Assembly: GCA_963514095.1 (NCBI GenBank)
Contig: OY741264.1
Coordinates: 30,287,598 to 30,351,597, forward strand
Reading direction: 5' to 3'
DNA length: 64,000 nucleotides
DNA from: Eutrigla gurnardus
Lineage: Eukaryota; Chordata; Actinopteri; Perciformes; Triglidae
Of this stretch, positions 29,686 to 41,078 are shown in pieces; position 1 is the first letter of the stretch, and each line of letters begins with the position of its first letter. The translations under genes were made by a program, and so were the position numbers. Below the pieces are notes generated by a model. The model saw nothing but the letters and a program-made list of their open reading frames with translations, was not told where the DNA came from and ran no database searches.

Positions 29686-30264
29686 CATTAATGTCTACAA
29701 GATCAAAGGTGTCAACTCTGACAGAGTGAGGGTAGTCCACAGGAACCTGCTGCTCCCTGTAGACTTTCTACCACTGGACGATGTGCAGGACCCCCAGCCC
29801 AGTGATGAGGCAGTCCCTGAGGTCAGTCTTCCTGATGACGGAATCAGTGTAGGTGATCGAACCGCACACTGGGTGAATGCTAGCCCCGACAACATAGAGG
29901 AGGAGTGTCTGGTTCACCACACTGAAGACTCTGACGTGTCTGAATGCGTGCTTGAGCCAGGTGATTCAGCAAGTGGCATCGCAGCTGAAGAGAGCGAACA
30001 GCACAGTGATGTTCTGCCTGGGAGTATAGCGGGCCACCAGCTGCTGAAACCCACCCAGTAGTCCCCGCCCATGTAGACACCATGTCAGACGAGCCTGCTG
30101 TTTGCGCTCAGCCTCAGAGCTTTGAGAATGCTGTTACACAGACCAGGCGAGGCAGGACTGTCAAACCTCCTAAAAGACTCATATGTGAGATGAATGAACA
30201 AGTCCTTGACACTTCAGAGTCCACAGTGAACTCTTTAATTTCTCTAGTTGTAAGCTTGTTTTAA
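29675..30264 (+). pseudogene. Gypsy-B integrase C-terminal tail
   Basis: The continuation of pol (VYKIKGVNSDRVRVVHRNLLLP) is acidic and Pro/Ser-rich. It ends after a further frame change in the basic motif RRGRTVKPPKRLICEMNE, as in other fish Gypsy pol tails. Confidence 0.75.
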
Positions 30265-30590
30265 GCTGAACATTTAGTAACAGATGTCATTTTTAGTCAG
30301 ACTAGAGAGAACAGAGAATAGTTTGAAGTATCAGACATAGAGTCTTAGCAGAATCTGAGGTGTAGCAGGCATCTCTATAGTCTACTTTTAGTATGGGATA
30401 TGGCGCCATTCCATTCCTTAAGTACTCCCTAGATGGAGCATTTCTTAATTGACAGCTTTTGATACTCTCTAGTGACATACCAGTCTTTCTTCTCTTTGGT
30501 CCTATCTAAGATTTCTCTCCTTCTCTCCCTCTTTTCCTGAGATTATCTCTACGGTACGTCCCCAGTTTGGCAGGATTTAAGGGGGGTGTA
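30265..30590 (+). other. Gypsy-B 3' untranslated region and polypurine tract
   Basis: No ORF is supported. The end AAGGGGGGTGTA (about 30579-30590) is the polypurine tract before the 3' LTR. Confidence 0.7.
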
Positions 30591-31665
30591 TGTAACGGAG
30601 TGAATAAACAGTTATATGAATTTTATTTTAAATCCTGCAGAAATGGGTCCAGACTTTTATTTTGTAGTTTCCTGTACAGGTTTGGATTGTGGGTCATTTG
30701 CAGCAGGAAGAGATTCTCCATGCTGCAGGTAGGTTGGGATTTCGTGGGTCTGCATAAAAGTCTTTAAAAGTCATATTCACTCTGTATTGCATGAGACCAG
30801 ATACCTTCCGTTTTAAATGTATTATATGAGGTCATTATAAATCGCATTTTTGCGATGTTTGACTCTGTATTGTTGCTTTTATTTCGTTTTGCATTTTCGT
30901 TTGATCTTGGAAGACATTTGTATGGGAAAGTGCAACTGGTCATTTGACATTTATTTTGTTTAGATGACGCACGCATCCTGGCCCTGAATCCACATACCAA
31001 CTTTGGTTTTGTGTCTGACCCATGTGCAGGTAATCAATCAGATTTGTAGTTTAAGTTGTTTATGTTTTGTACGTTCTAAGTTTGCCTCGTGGCTGCGCTA
31101 GCATTCGCGATCTCAAATGTGCTTAGCCTGCCACGTTATAACTGTATTTAAGTGTAATACCAGTTTTAGCCACAAGAGGCTAGTCTTTACCTTTGTATGA
31201 GCGCAGGTTGTGCAGCTCGTATATTGAAAATGGATGAAAAAGTGCCTTTTCTGTATGCTACATGTCAGATATATTTTCTTTTTGAATATTTTTCTATCTG
31301 TATATTTTTATATGTTTATGTACTACACTATATTATCACTACATCAGAATTTAGATACATTTAGATAAGAATTAGAATTATAAGTATTTCTCACTCACAC
31401 CTTATTCACATTTTGATGATACATTCTTCCCTTTTGGAATGTTATTTGTTTATTTTATTAACCCACCATATACCATTAGAAATATATTACGATTACAGTA
31501 GTACTCGTTAGTATTTGTACAGGAAGCAGGAAGAGATTCTCCATGCTGCAGATGACGCACGCATCCTGGCCCTGAATCCACATACCAACTTTGGTTTTGT
31601 GTCCGACCCATGTGCAGAATAAATGTTTCCACACAACGCAGAGCAACAGTACAGACCAGTAACAC
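30591..31665 (+). repeat. Gypsy-B 3' LTR
   Basis: 1075 bp, the pair of 22939-24039. It repeats the internal 95-bp duplication (30700-30728 plus 30964-31029 versus 31523-31617). It lacks about 30 bp near the end that the 5' LTR has. Confidence 0.92.
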
Positions 31666-31669
31666 TAAG

Positions 31670-32004
31670 TCGGTATAAAAGCCGAGGTCAAGCACCTCGG
31701 GATACTGGGTCTTAAAGACAGTATAAGGTATGTCTTTGGAACGACGAGACCTACTTTGATCCCTTCCTCAAAGTACTGGGTCTTGAGGCCAGTATAAACG
31801 TCTTTGGAACGACGTGAACTACTTTGATCCCCCAGGCCGCCTGAGTTATCAAAAAAAAAGGAAAAGCGCTATCACTCAGGTAAGACAAACTTAAGTTTTT
31901 TTTGTGTGTATTTTTTTTTATTGTTGTTAAAGTTGTTTGTGAGTATATATACAACCTATATAGAATAAAATAGAATAGAGTGAACTAGATATAAATAAAA
32001 TATG
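31670..32004 (+). repeat. ERV leader (continued) with two direct repeats
   Basis: The block TACTGGGTCTT...CTTTGGAACGACG...CTACTTTGATCCC occurs twice, near 31702-31761 and 31784-31831. No ORF. It precedes the gag start. Confidence 0.75.
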
Positions 32005-32695
32005 ATGGGTAACAGCCATACCTGTTGCGGCCAGAACACGGAAGCTGAGTATACAGAAGATAGAAAGAAAAAAATTAGAACAGGAGAGAAAAGAAAAATA
32101 AGTACCCAAACAGACGAATTCTAATCTTTGTCTTGTTCTTTATTCTCGCCGAGAACAACGGAGAGATGACGACGAGGTCCCTCTGGGTCCGACGCCTGTC
32201 CCTCCCCCTACCGGGATCAGCCTCATCTGCGGCCACCTCCACTCCACCCCAGGCCGGCACATGTTCCGGCCTCCTCCGAACCGCCAGAAGCCTCCGCTCC
32301 GCAAATACCAGGGCACCCATGGGACGCAGAACAAGGGGGTAAAACCCGTAGTGGTAGGACATTCAATCCTCTTATTTCATCACATACATAGAAACAAGGG
32401 AAAGGAGGAGATAAGTGACTACTTTGTTTTGATGATGATGATTGGAGGAGTGATTGCAATGTGTTTTACCGAGAGGGTGCACCGAGAAAGCGGGGTGGAT
32501 GGCGGAGAGGAGGAGGAGGGAGAGGAGGGGGCGCGGCGGGGAGCAGATCGAGAGACAGGAACGATGTTTGCTAAAACTGGACATTGGGTGAGAGACTGCA
32601 GGTCCGGAGGAGGACGAGGAGGAGGGGCAGGAGGCAGAGGACTCAGACGGCACCGAGATTCATCTCCCCGGAGCAAAGAATCACCACCTGCATGA
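32005..32695 (+). pseudogene. ERV gag remnant
   Basis: The ATG at 32005 gives MGNS, a good N-myristoylation start for a retroviral matrix protein, but the frame stops after about 39 codons. Further on, FAKTGHWVRDC at about 32563-32595 is a nucleocapsid-type zinc knuckle remnant with its first CxxC damaged. Most of matrix and capsid is absent. Non-functional. Confidence 0.7.
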
Positions 32696-32718
32696 CTATC
32701 TCAGCAGACAGGTCGTAC

Positions 32719-32720
32719 TG

Positions 32721-32754
<34 letters not shown>

Positions 32755-32799
32755 CACACAGGATCTCCGCACACACACACACAGCACACAGGATCTCCG

Positions 32800-32835
<36 letters not shown>

Positions 32836-32911
32836 GCACACAGGATCTCCGCACACACACACACAGCACACAGGATCTCCGCACACACACACACAGCACA
32901 CAGGATCTCCG

Positions 32912-32968
<57 letters not shown>
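32719..32968 (+). repeat. (CA)n tract with interspersed 31-32-bp units
   Basis: Long CA runs are interrupted five times by AGCACACAGGATCTCCGCA. They read Thr-His repeats in the gag-pol frame, so the frame 32584-33366 stays open across them. Confidence 0.95.
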
Positions 32969-32971
<3 letters not shown>

Positions 32972-33366
32972 GAGCAGACACAGAGGCAGATAAAGTCATT
33001 TCAGTGGTAACAATAGATGCCTTGTTAAGCCTGGGAGAGAAACCGTTTGTTACATTAAAAGTAAACAATCGCAAAATAAAATTCCTGTGCGATACCGGAG
33101 CATGCAAATCAGTTGTGCGGGAGGAAGATGCTGGGGGTCTAATTAAATCAAGGTCAGACGGACTCAGAGTTAAATCAGCCACAGGGCATGTGATGATCGA
33201 ACCAATGTGCGACCCAGTGTGGATCGAGGATCCTAAAACCAAAAGAAAAGTACACACATCGATGGCCATCTCAAAACTATGGCCAGTTAACTTATTGGGG
33301 AGAGACCTTATGATAGCCCTAGGCATAGGAGTAGTTCCATCTGCTGATGGAATGAAAGTAGGGTAA
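32969..33366 (+). pseudogene. ERV protease
   Basis: The retropepsin motif FLCDTGACKSVV and the later LLGRDLMIALG are recognisable, in frame with the upstream nucleocapsid remnant through the CA repeat. It ends at a stop at 33364-33366, and the following pol sequence resumes only after about 600 bp of broken frames. Confidence 0.8.
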
Positions 33367-33639
33367 CAGAAGGACGCCAAAAACAGGAAAACAACTGCGA
33401 TGACGACGATGATGGCCAGTACGTCATAACTATTAAACGTCATGACCAGGTTAAACTATTGGTACAGCATAGATCTCACAAGAACAGGTCCCAGCTCCAT
33501 CACTGACCAACTCACCCAATTAACACTGTACAATGTACTATGACCACTACGGGGTAAAAAAACGCAAATATGAAGACATGTTATTTAAAACCTCGAGTTC
33601 GCAATTGAGATTGACAAATTTATAGTGGGACAAAAAGGG

Positions 33640-35200
33640 GAATTGCGGGGTGGCGGAGAAACTAAACAGAGAGGACATAAAGCTACATCGGAACGGTAGT
33701 GCGCCACACGTGTCTATTTCAAAAGAACCAGACATGAGCTGGAAAGATCTTGGCCGCATTGTCACCACAGCTGAAGAATCGGGAGATCCGTGGGAAGAGA
33801 AAGGTGGGGGAGTTAGCTTTTTACCCAAATTGAACATTTATATCATGCAGCTAAATTGGGTAACAAATGGTACAAAGGCTGTTCATCTAAAAGGGGGGAA
33901 CAAACAAAACGTGACAGAATGATACCAATTAACTGAAGAAGAAGAACATCAGTTAACAGGTCTGCAGATGTGGGTAAAATAAAAGATATAGAACCGATAA
34001 AAATTACACCAAAAGGATCATTCAGACCATATCAACGTCAGTATCCACTAAAACCAGAGGCCGAAGCAGGCATAGAACCAATCATAAAAGATCTGGCTAA
34101 AGCAGGGATCATCATAGAATGTCCTGATTCACCCTGTAACACACCTCTGTTTCCAGTCAAAAAGTCAGTACCATCTACAGGATGGCGCATGGTTCAAGAC
34201 TTGCAGGCTGTCAACAGAGCTGTGATACCAAGGGCGCCCCTAGTGCCAGATCCACATACGCTGCTAAATGAGTTAAGTCCACAGGCCAAATTCTTCTCAG
34301 TCATTGATCTAGCGAATTCTTTCTTCTCTATTCCAGTGCACCCAGACTCACAGTTTTGGTTTGCATTTCAATACAGAGGAAAGAAGTACACTTACACAAG
34401 GATCCCTCAGGGATATTGTGAAAGTCCTACCATTTTCTCGCAGGCAATGTCATCAAATCTAGCCAATTTTAACCCACCAAAACAAAGTCAAATTCTGTTG
34501 TATGTTGATGATATTTTGATAGCTTTAAAAACTCAAGCTGACTGTAAAACAGACACTTTAGCACTGCTGAAGTTTTTAGCTGAACAAGGTCACAGAGCAA
34601 GTAGAAACAAACTCCAGTTGTGGAAACAAATGGTGAAGTGTTTGGGTTTCAAAATATCTCAGGAAGGAAAACATCTCGATGACAAACGTAAAGAAGCTAT
34701 TCTGCAAGCTCCAAAACAAAAAACAAAAAAAGCAAATGCTGTCATTCTTAGGCATGACAGGCTTTTGCAGGCAATGGATTGCTAATTACGCTGAATTAGC
34801 ACAACCACTGCAGAGTGTAATCTATGATCAACCTATGGCAGCCGGGGATAATATTATTTGGACACAAGAGGCAGAACAAGCTTTTAAACAACTCAAACAG
34901 GTTTTAGTGAGCACATCAGTGTTAGCACTCCCAGACTACAAAAAACCTTTCATCCAAACATGTGATGCGAGACAAGGATTCATGACCAGCGTTCTAACAC
35001 AGCCTTTTGGACAAAAACTACGACCGATAGCTTACTACTCTTCTAAACTTGATCCCATAGCAAGAGCTATGCCTCCATGCTTCCAGGCAGTGCAGGCAGC
35101 AGCTATTGCTGTACAGAGTTCAGCTTCACTCGTGTCGTTTCATCCATTGACATTGAAGGTTTCACATGCGGTTTCTGTACTTCTGATGCAAAACAAATAG
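33640..35200 (+). pseudogene. ERV reverse transcriptase
   Basis: From RPYQRQYPLKPEA the RT is well preserved: GWRMVQDLQAVN, FSVIDLANSFFSIP, IPQGYCESPTIF and the catalytic YVDDILIA. A one-base frame change near 34740 moves it into the next frame (FLGMTGFCRQWI...), then the connection domain decays by 35200. Sequence style (QDLQAVN, LANSFFSIP) is gamma/epsilon-retrovirus-like. 33640-33969 holds only broken coding. Confidence 0.87.
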
Positions 35201-35228
35201 CTTTCATGTCACCAGCACGGCATCTCAA

Positions 35229-35914
35229 TTGACAATACTAATGGTACAGCTTAATTTGACAATCGAACGCTGCAATACATTGAATCCATCCACACTTTTG
35301 CCACACGAACAAGACGGTGAGAAACTTGACTGCTTAGCTAAAACTGAGGAGACTGTTTTACCAAAAGCAGACCTGACTGATACACCACTCACACATCCAG
35401 ACATAACAATGTTTGTTGATGGTTCCTGCAGGAAAAATCCAGATGGCACGAATACCAGTAGTGTGCGGTGGGGACACAGGGGAGGGTGCTGAAATCCTCA
35501 CCTTTGCCATCACACTTCTCAGCACAGGCAGCAGAGAGAGTAGCTTTGACGGAGGCGTGTAGATTGGGGGAAGGGAAAGCTATCACAGTCTATACAGATA
35601 GCCAGTATGCGTTCTCCACACTGCATGTTTTCTACCAACAGTGGAAAAACAGAGGCATGGTAACATCTACAGGCAAAGCTATTCAACACAAAGATTTGAT
35701 ACTAACTTTATTGGATGCTATTCTCCTACCAAAAGCAGTTGCAGTCTGTAAACGCGCAGCACACACTACCGGGACTGATCCAGTTTCACGAGGAAATCGC
35801 AAAGCAGACGAAGAAGCTAAACGCGCAGCAACAGAGGGACAGGGTTCAGATTACATTTGTGTAGCTGATAGCCCATCCTTCCTAAAACCCTCTGTAGAAT
35901 TGCGGCTATTTTGA
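35229..35914 (+). pseudogene. ERV RNase H
   Basis: The first catalytic D is in MFVDGSCRKNPDG, then after a frame change AAERVALTEACRL gives the E, VYTDSQYAFSTLH the second D, and GNRKADEEAKRA the last D. All four acidic positions can be seen, but over two frames. Confidence 0.82.
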
Positions 35915-36530
35915 GCCATGGAAGTACCCATGTCTCAACAGGAGGGATGGTGGCAATGATAGGTAAATGTTTTACAACATATGGATTCCAAAATTACTCT
36001 AAAAATGTTTGTGCATCCTGTTTGAGTTGCTCCAAGCACAACTCTTAAGGAAGAATGAGACCTAAAAGAGGAGCGTTCCCGAAAGCTGAATATCCTTTCC
36101 AAACAATATGCATGGACTTCATCGAACTAAACAAATCAGAGGTGAAGAAATATTGCCTGGTAATAGAAGATATATTCTCAAAATGGGTTGAAATCACACC
36201 AACAGCAACAAACGACGCTATAGTGGTAGCAAAAATCTTTGCTACTATTATTGCACCAAGATTCTGATTCCCAGAAACAATTTATTGCGATAACAGTCCA
36301 CATTTCAGAAACCAAGTCATGGCTAAATTATCAGAAATGTCTAACATTCAACTAAAAGTTTCATTGCAGTTATCATTGGTATCACTGGTCATCTCCTCGC
36401 TGGGAAGGTCCATATCAGGTTCTGCTATCTACACCGACAGCAGTCCACATCGCTGAGAGAGGAACGTGGGTTCATCGGACACACTGTAAGAGAGCATACA
36501 GCACTCCGGAGGGGACAGATAAGTAAAAAC
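35915..36530 (+). pseudogene. ERV integrase, internally deleted
   Basis: A partial zinc domain (CASCLSCSKHN) is followed by the core first D (ICMDFIELNKS) and, past a stop near 36265, the second D (YCDNSPHF). The part holding the catalytic E is missing near 36360. The C-terminus resumes with a gammaretrovirus-like PRWEGPYQVLL...TWVHRTHCK. Dead. Confidence 0.82.
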
Positions 36531-36539
36531 ACCACACCA

Positions 36540-37827
36540 TGGCCGACAGACCATGGAATCCATACCGAAGGACGGGATGCGGTGTGAGAGGAACATTGTG
36601 TCTAATCAGTCTGATAGCAGTGATAGTGGTAGTTCCGATACTCTGGGTACACAACTTCAGTCTCAACAATCAAATGGCAACAACAATCGCACCACAGCTG
36701 AATCACTGATTGTAAATTCGACACTAGCCAATACAACGCTAGCTAATTCAACACCAGCCTAATTAAGAGCTAAAAGAGAAATCGGACTGCAAATTGTATA
36801 ACTTTGTGTCTCTACCCGCTGACAGGAACTGCACCACTGTACAGCAATTGTTTCCCCCTGTGCCAACTCACACGCGGCCACCCTGGTTTGAGCCATATGA
36901 CGGCAACTACACCTGTCTGTCTAGAGAAGAAGGTACGGTTAGTGTAGGAACTTTGGCTCCCTGTAATCTAACCCTGAAGTTATCAGCAGGAGAAGGGGGT
37001 GTGCAGGATGCGTGGGTGAGAAGACAACTTGTGACCAGGGCGGACATCTGGTGGTTCTGCGGTGGTAAGACACTTAGACCAACATTAACAATTGATTGGA
37101 TTAACTATATGTATTATAACCAACAGAGGTTCATCAATTACACCAGAGACGGCATCAAGGGGTTATCTATACAATTAGATAGGACTAGTCTCATGGCGTG
37201 GCAGAAACGGCTGGCGCTGGACATGCTGCTGGCCGAGAAGGGAGGCGTGTGTAAGATGTTTGGGGATATGTGTTGCACTTTCATTCCCAATAACACCGCC
37301 CCTGACAGCAGTGGGACTAGGGAGCTCGCTATCCGAGGAGTTCGGGAAAAACTCAGGTATTGACGATCACCCTGACTTTTCATGGGTGGAGAGCATGTTC
37401 GGGAGGTGGTCAGGGCTCATACAATCAACTTCAACTTCAACTTCAACAACTTTATTGTCATTTTCCCATATGTCCACATACAGGAAAACGAGATACCGTT
37501 TTCTCCAGGTCCACAGTGTCGCTGACACACAGACATTCAACAACCATAATCATAATGATCACAATTATGACTGCGTTGTGTTGTTGTTGTGTTCCATTCC
37601 TGAGAGACTTAGTTCAGAGGCTGATTGACGTTGCCATGAACAAGATGTTACTGTACACCAGAGTGCCGGATGAGGAGGATAAGGGTGATGCAACATCATA
37701 TCTATCAGATTACAGTGACGATGAAATAACCCCTGTGAAGTGTGCTTCCCGATTCCTAGGTGAGCAGAAAGTTCCAGGTGATCTGGAAGCTGAGGACATG
37801 CACGGGATTCTTGGAGGGTTTCTATGA
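36540..37827 (+). pseudogene. ERV envelope, broken
   Basis: A leader from ATG 36540 has a hydrophobic signal-like stretch near codons 23-38 and stops in frame after about 57 codons. Later frames (about 36794-37363) encode surface/transmembrane sequence with several N-x-S/T sites and the transmembrane-subunit hallmark CX6CC (CKMFGDMCC, about 37249-37275), preceded by LDMLLAEKGG, as in gamma-type envelopes. A frame change and a roughly 100-bp repeat insertion follow, then a membrane anchor with cysteines (ALCCCCVPFL) and a cytoplasmic tail to 37827. It cannot be expressed as a full envelope. Confidence 0.82.
37424..37530 (-). mobile_element. Short retroposon tail inserted in ERV env
   Basis: TTCAACTTCAACTTCAACAA followed by CTTTATTGTCATTTTCCC and ACGAGATACCGTTTTCTCC is the common fish short retroposon 3' end in reverse orientation. 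It interrupts the env region between the CX6CC part and the membrane anchor. The exact family is not assigned. Confidence 0.5.
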
Positions 37828-38393
37828 TGACACTGGAGTTTAAATAAAAACATAAATTCCACAGCACAATGATGTATTTACAGAAAATCCCAAAAAGAAG
37901 ATGTAAAAACTGATAAGCATTACGAGTGTAGCCTAAGAGAAGGATGTTATCTCCACTATATATATATATATATATATATGTTAATCACATGATGGAAGGA
38001 AGTCTGTAATGTTTTATTGTTTTCCACGAGTCCAGGGTGAGATTTCCTAGGCAGGGTCAGGTTCAACTAACGGGATCGATGGGTTGACCAGCCTGCGTTG
38101 GACATTTTGTTTGATTTCTATTCTTCCTTCCTATTAAGCTTTAGACTGTTAGAGATTAGATTTGCTAGATGTATTATGTATAACCTTGTTTGAATTGAAT
38201 CATTGTATTTTCCCGATTGGACTGGAGGACCACAAGGCGGTCGCCTGTAGGCAGAGGGGCCGTGAGAGAATTTCCCTGCCTGAATGTAAAGATGGTACTG
38301 AAGATGCTAAGAAACTGCCTGACAGGGTTTTCGCTCACACTCCACAAAATTTAACTAATTATTATGCTTGAGATAAGCATAAACAGGAGGGAA
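37828..38393 (+). other. ERV 3' region
   Basis: Non-coding except for a short open stretch at 38162-38371 that I do not recognise. A (TA)n run lies at about 37959-37979. It ends in the polypurine tract AACAGGAGGGAA. Confidence 0.6.
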
Positions 38394-38751
38394 TGTTATA
38401 AGAATTTTGTATAACCACATGTCTTAAAGTTTTCTTAGTTCAGGTTACAGCTTTATGTGTTGAACTGTTTATTACTTTAGTCTCCCCATGGCTGACCTAA
38501 ATGTTATCAGAGGCCTGGTAGTCATGATGTCTTGTTCTAAATGAAGGTTAACTGTCAGTGACGCTTTATCTCCTGTGCCTTTAAAATACTTGAGTCACAA
38601 CAGTGATTTCAGCACTTCCTCTGTAGCATCCTCACACGTTGCATTGTAACTGCTCCTCTTGTACAAGATTAAAGTCAGACGTCGACTTTACTTATGTCTC
38701 CGATCTCCTCCTTGGGTGAATTTATTCATTTACAGGAAAATTCTTTTAACA
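38394..38751 (+). repeat. ERV 3' LTR
   Basis: 358 bp, the pair of 21952-22309, followed by the TSD GACTC at 38752-38756. Confidence 0.92.
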
Positions 38752-39380
38752 GACTCGAACTGTTTCTACAATCTGCAGCCCACCAGTCAGTCACCATTGC
38801 AACACTGTTGTTGATGAAGCAGACCAATCAAGTGATTTCCTTGCTGCATTAGCACCGCTGCAGGTCTTACTGTGATATTTTGGTATTTTCGTCAAGCCAT
38901 GTGTGAATCATTCGTATAAATGCACGTTCACAGCTTTCTTCAGTAGACCACGGTGTCGATCACAGATTTACTAATGCAGACGTGTGGCCGTGTACTTTTC
39001 ACCAAGTCAGCTGCAGCGTCTGATGGACCTGTATGAGGAAATAAAGTTTATTACATGCAAAAAAGGAAATATGGCTGAAAAGAGCGTGGCAGACAATTAT
39101 GGCGGACCGACTGAATGCAAAGCCTAAAAGTCTACATTTACTAACCACGGATCTTAACTGAAACCGTCATTATTGTACCATTCAAGCAGTGACTTGGTTT
39201 TTGTGTATTTGTGTGTGTGACTGTTGCTGTAACGCTTGCCGCTGGGTGATGTTGGGACTTTAAAAAATTGTGTTGACTCTGGAAATTTTGAGCGTATTCT
39301 AGTCCTGCTCAATGTGTTAAGTGTCCTGAGATGACTTCTGTTGTGATTTGACACTATACATAAAATTGAATTGAATTGAG
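38752..39380 (+). other. ZNF unit A 3' flank with L2-like tail
   Basis: It matches unit B 57459-57485 plus 58659-59270. The last part (GTCCTGAGATGACTTCTGTTG...AAAATTGAATTGAATTG, about 39318-39380) is the common fish L2/SINE 3' tail. No coding sequence is supported. Confidence 0.65.
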
Positions 39381-40017
39381 TTATCCCTGATAATTATTCA
39401 TCACTGTCGCGGGTGAAAAACTCTACGGTGTCTTCCAAAGTCTTTCCTTTTACTTTAGAAATTGTAAAAACACTAAAAACAACCCAAAAGAAGAGTAAAT
39501 ACAAGCCTTCTGTCGCAAGTGAAGCGCTGGCTCGCTTGATTGACAGATTGTTCAGCCAATTCGGATCGCAGAATCACGGAAGAGGTCTTGTTTTTTCCGG
39601 AAGAGTTTGACGGACACGGAAATACACAGCATCCATAGTTAGCCCTCCGTCGTAAAGCGGTACAAAGCGATAAAAAAACAATAACAATATCTTCTTCAGA
39701 GACTCTCAAAGTAAAAACATTGCGTGTTATGGATGATTACCGGAGTTAGCGTGCTCGTGGGACTAAATGAAGTGGCTACTTTTGTTTGTTGGACTCTTAC
39801 CTTTCTCTGGATACCAGGATTACCATGCTACATGTTGTTTTTGGACTTCCAGACAGCTCGAATGTAGGGAACTCCCGTCTTGTTATTGTTTTTTTTTCTG
39901 TGCACTCCTTGCACACACTCTGTGTTTGTTTGTGATGTGTCTCCGTGAGCCTAAAACGGCTGGCTTTGTTCGATTCACGAGCTGTCAAATAATATATAAT
40001 ATGACACAGACGCATTA
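39381..40017 (+). other. Start of unit B: duplicated unique-like DNA
   Basis: 39381-39790 is nearly identical to 62656-63055, marking a repeated upstream border. The 225 bp at about 39785-40010 are absent from the later copy. A short ORF (39413-39610) is conserved in both but matches nothing I know; treat it as non-coding. Confidence 0.6.
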
Positions 40018-40459
40018 AAAATAATATTACTTTCTCTCTCAACTTGTCTCGACTCCTACTTGACAACCCACAAGTGATCTGTAGGTTGAGACTTGGGCAT
40101 TGTGGGTTGAATCAATCTTTGTATGTTTTTAGAAAGCATCATAATGGGCTTTGTGAGTTTGGAAAGTCTGAAACAGTTGAACATGTTTTATTGAAATGTA
40201 ACAAATATACCACAGAAAGGAGCATTTTATATAAGAGTGTATGAGATTTGCGAGTTCTGTCATTTTCAGATAAATCTTTATTGGGTCAAAATGAGAATCA
40301 CCACTTGATTGCTAAAGTAGTATTCCAGTTTTTACAAGATACAGGGCTGTATATGAAAATTTGAAGCAATAATATTATCCTTAGAGTAATTTCCTGAGGA
40401 GGGCAGTAATACGCCCAGAAGCGTCTAAACTGCCGGAAATCCAAACGAAGAAGAAGAAC
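40018..40459 (+). pseudogene. LINE 3' fragment, second family
   Basis: It encodes a LINE C-terminal stretch (RLRLGHCGLNQSLYVF, then VEHVLLKCNKY) with one zinc cysteine replaced (CEFG), then a stop at about 40242-40244. The 3' UTR ends in GAAGAAGAAGAA. The same insertion is at 63085-63450, with the CECG motif intact. It is related to, but distinct from, the 1873-7024 family. Confidence 0.75.
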
Positions 40460-40624
40460 ACACATGGGCGCGCACCGATAAGTGCAGATTTGAACCATTT
40501 TTCGAAGCAGTCACGTGGGTGTGCGTGATTTGTTTCAATACAAGCTCCGAAGCAGAGGTAACATACCCGCCGGACGCCTTAACGGACTTCCAACGACCGG
40601 ACTCGCGCCGTGAAGCGATCTCAA
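40460..40624 (+). other. Putative non-coding exon 1 of ZNF unit B
   Basis: 40498-40624 duplicates 1430-1556, ending in TCTCAA|GTAAGAGTG (GT at 40625). The first 38 bp are a unit B-specific junction. No ATG. The inferred intron to 56160 is about 15.5 kb. Confidence 0.5.
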
Positions 40625-41078
40625 GTAAGAGTGTTTGTCTGGGCAGAGACCGGACAGCTGCCGTGCGTGTTTAATGAATCCCTCTCGGTGTGTGACGTTT
40701 ACCGGACCGCCGAGTCCCGTTTCATGTGGTTGAGACCACCTCACCTTAAACCGCTACCCTGTTTTTGTGCCGCGGCCGACGAACCAGGGTTCGGTCGCCG
40801 GGCTTCTGGGTGATAAAGGACGGCTGTTGTATGTTACAGGCAGCCAGGTTTCCTTCCTGCTGTCTTCTTTCCTCGTTCCTTTGTTCCGTCTCCGCGGGCT
40901 CGTCCGCCATCTTTCCCTGCTGCTCCTCTCCCGCCTTCTTCACCGGAACGAAAGAGTATATAGACACCAAGAGGCGAATCTCAATGCATTTACATTTAGC
41001 TAAGTAGCAGACGCTTTTATCCAAAGCGACTTAGAATAAGTACATTTGTCTGAAGAGTGCAACAGTACATCTCTATCT
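40625..41078 (+). other. Unit B intron 1 host segment (LINE empty site)
   Basis: It matches 1557-1872 and 7025-7175 as one continuous piece, with CTCTCCCGCCTTCTT once (about 40926-40942). It is therefore the pre-insertion site of the LINE at 1873-7024. It includes the conserved divergent frame described at 1678-1842. Confidence 0.85.

Larger units (their letters stand above)
22939..31665 (+). mobile_element. Gypsy LTR retrotransposon nested in the ERV
   Basis: 8.7 kb with LTRs of 1101 and 1075 bp, TGTAACGG...CAGTAACA, flanked by CTAA (22935-22938, 31666-31669). The order is gag, protease, RT, RNase H, integrase, C-terminal tail, then a polypurine tract (AAGGGGGG near 30579). The LTRs differ by about a dozen substitutions plus one indel near the end (about 1%), so this insertion is younger than the ERV. 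Pol is split over several frames, so the copy looks recently disabled. Confidence 0.92.
21952..38751 (+). mobile_element. Endogenous retrovirus (class I-like), with nested Gypsy
   Basis: Two 358-bp LTRs (TGTTATAAG...TTTTAACA) are flanked by the 5-bp TSD GACTC (21947-21951, 38752-38756). Unit B has the intact site CTCGACTCGAACTG near 57459. Inside are a Lys1,2-like primer-binding site, a gag remnant, protease, RT, RNase H, integrase, env and a polypurine tract (AACAGGAGGGAA before 38394). The Gypsy at 22939-31665 is inserted in the leader. Gag, pol and env are all damaged by deletions, stops and frame changes, so this copy cannot encode a virus. The LTRs differ at roughly a dozen positions, so the copy is moderately old. 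Confidence 0.92.

Noticed and set aside
32643..33443. Cys-Val repeat ORFs opposite the CA tract
   Set aside because: Pure (GT)n translation on the strand opposite the ERV protease; no domain or codon constraint.
39413..39610. Small protein conserved between 39413-39610 and 62689-62885
   Set aside because: Conservation is explained by recent duplication; there is no domain and the copies differ at the end.
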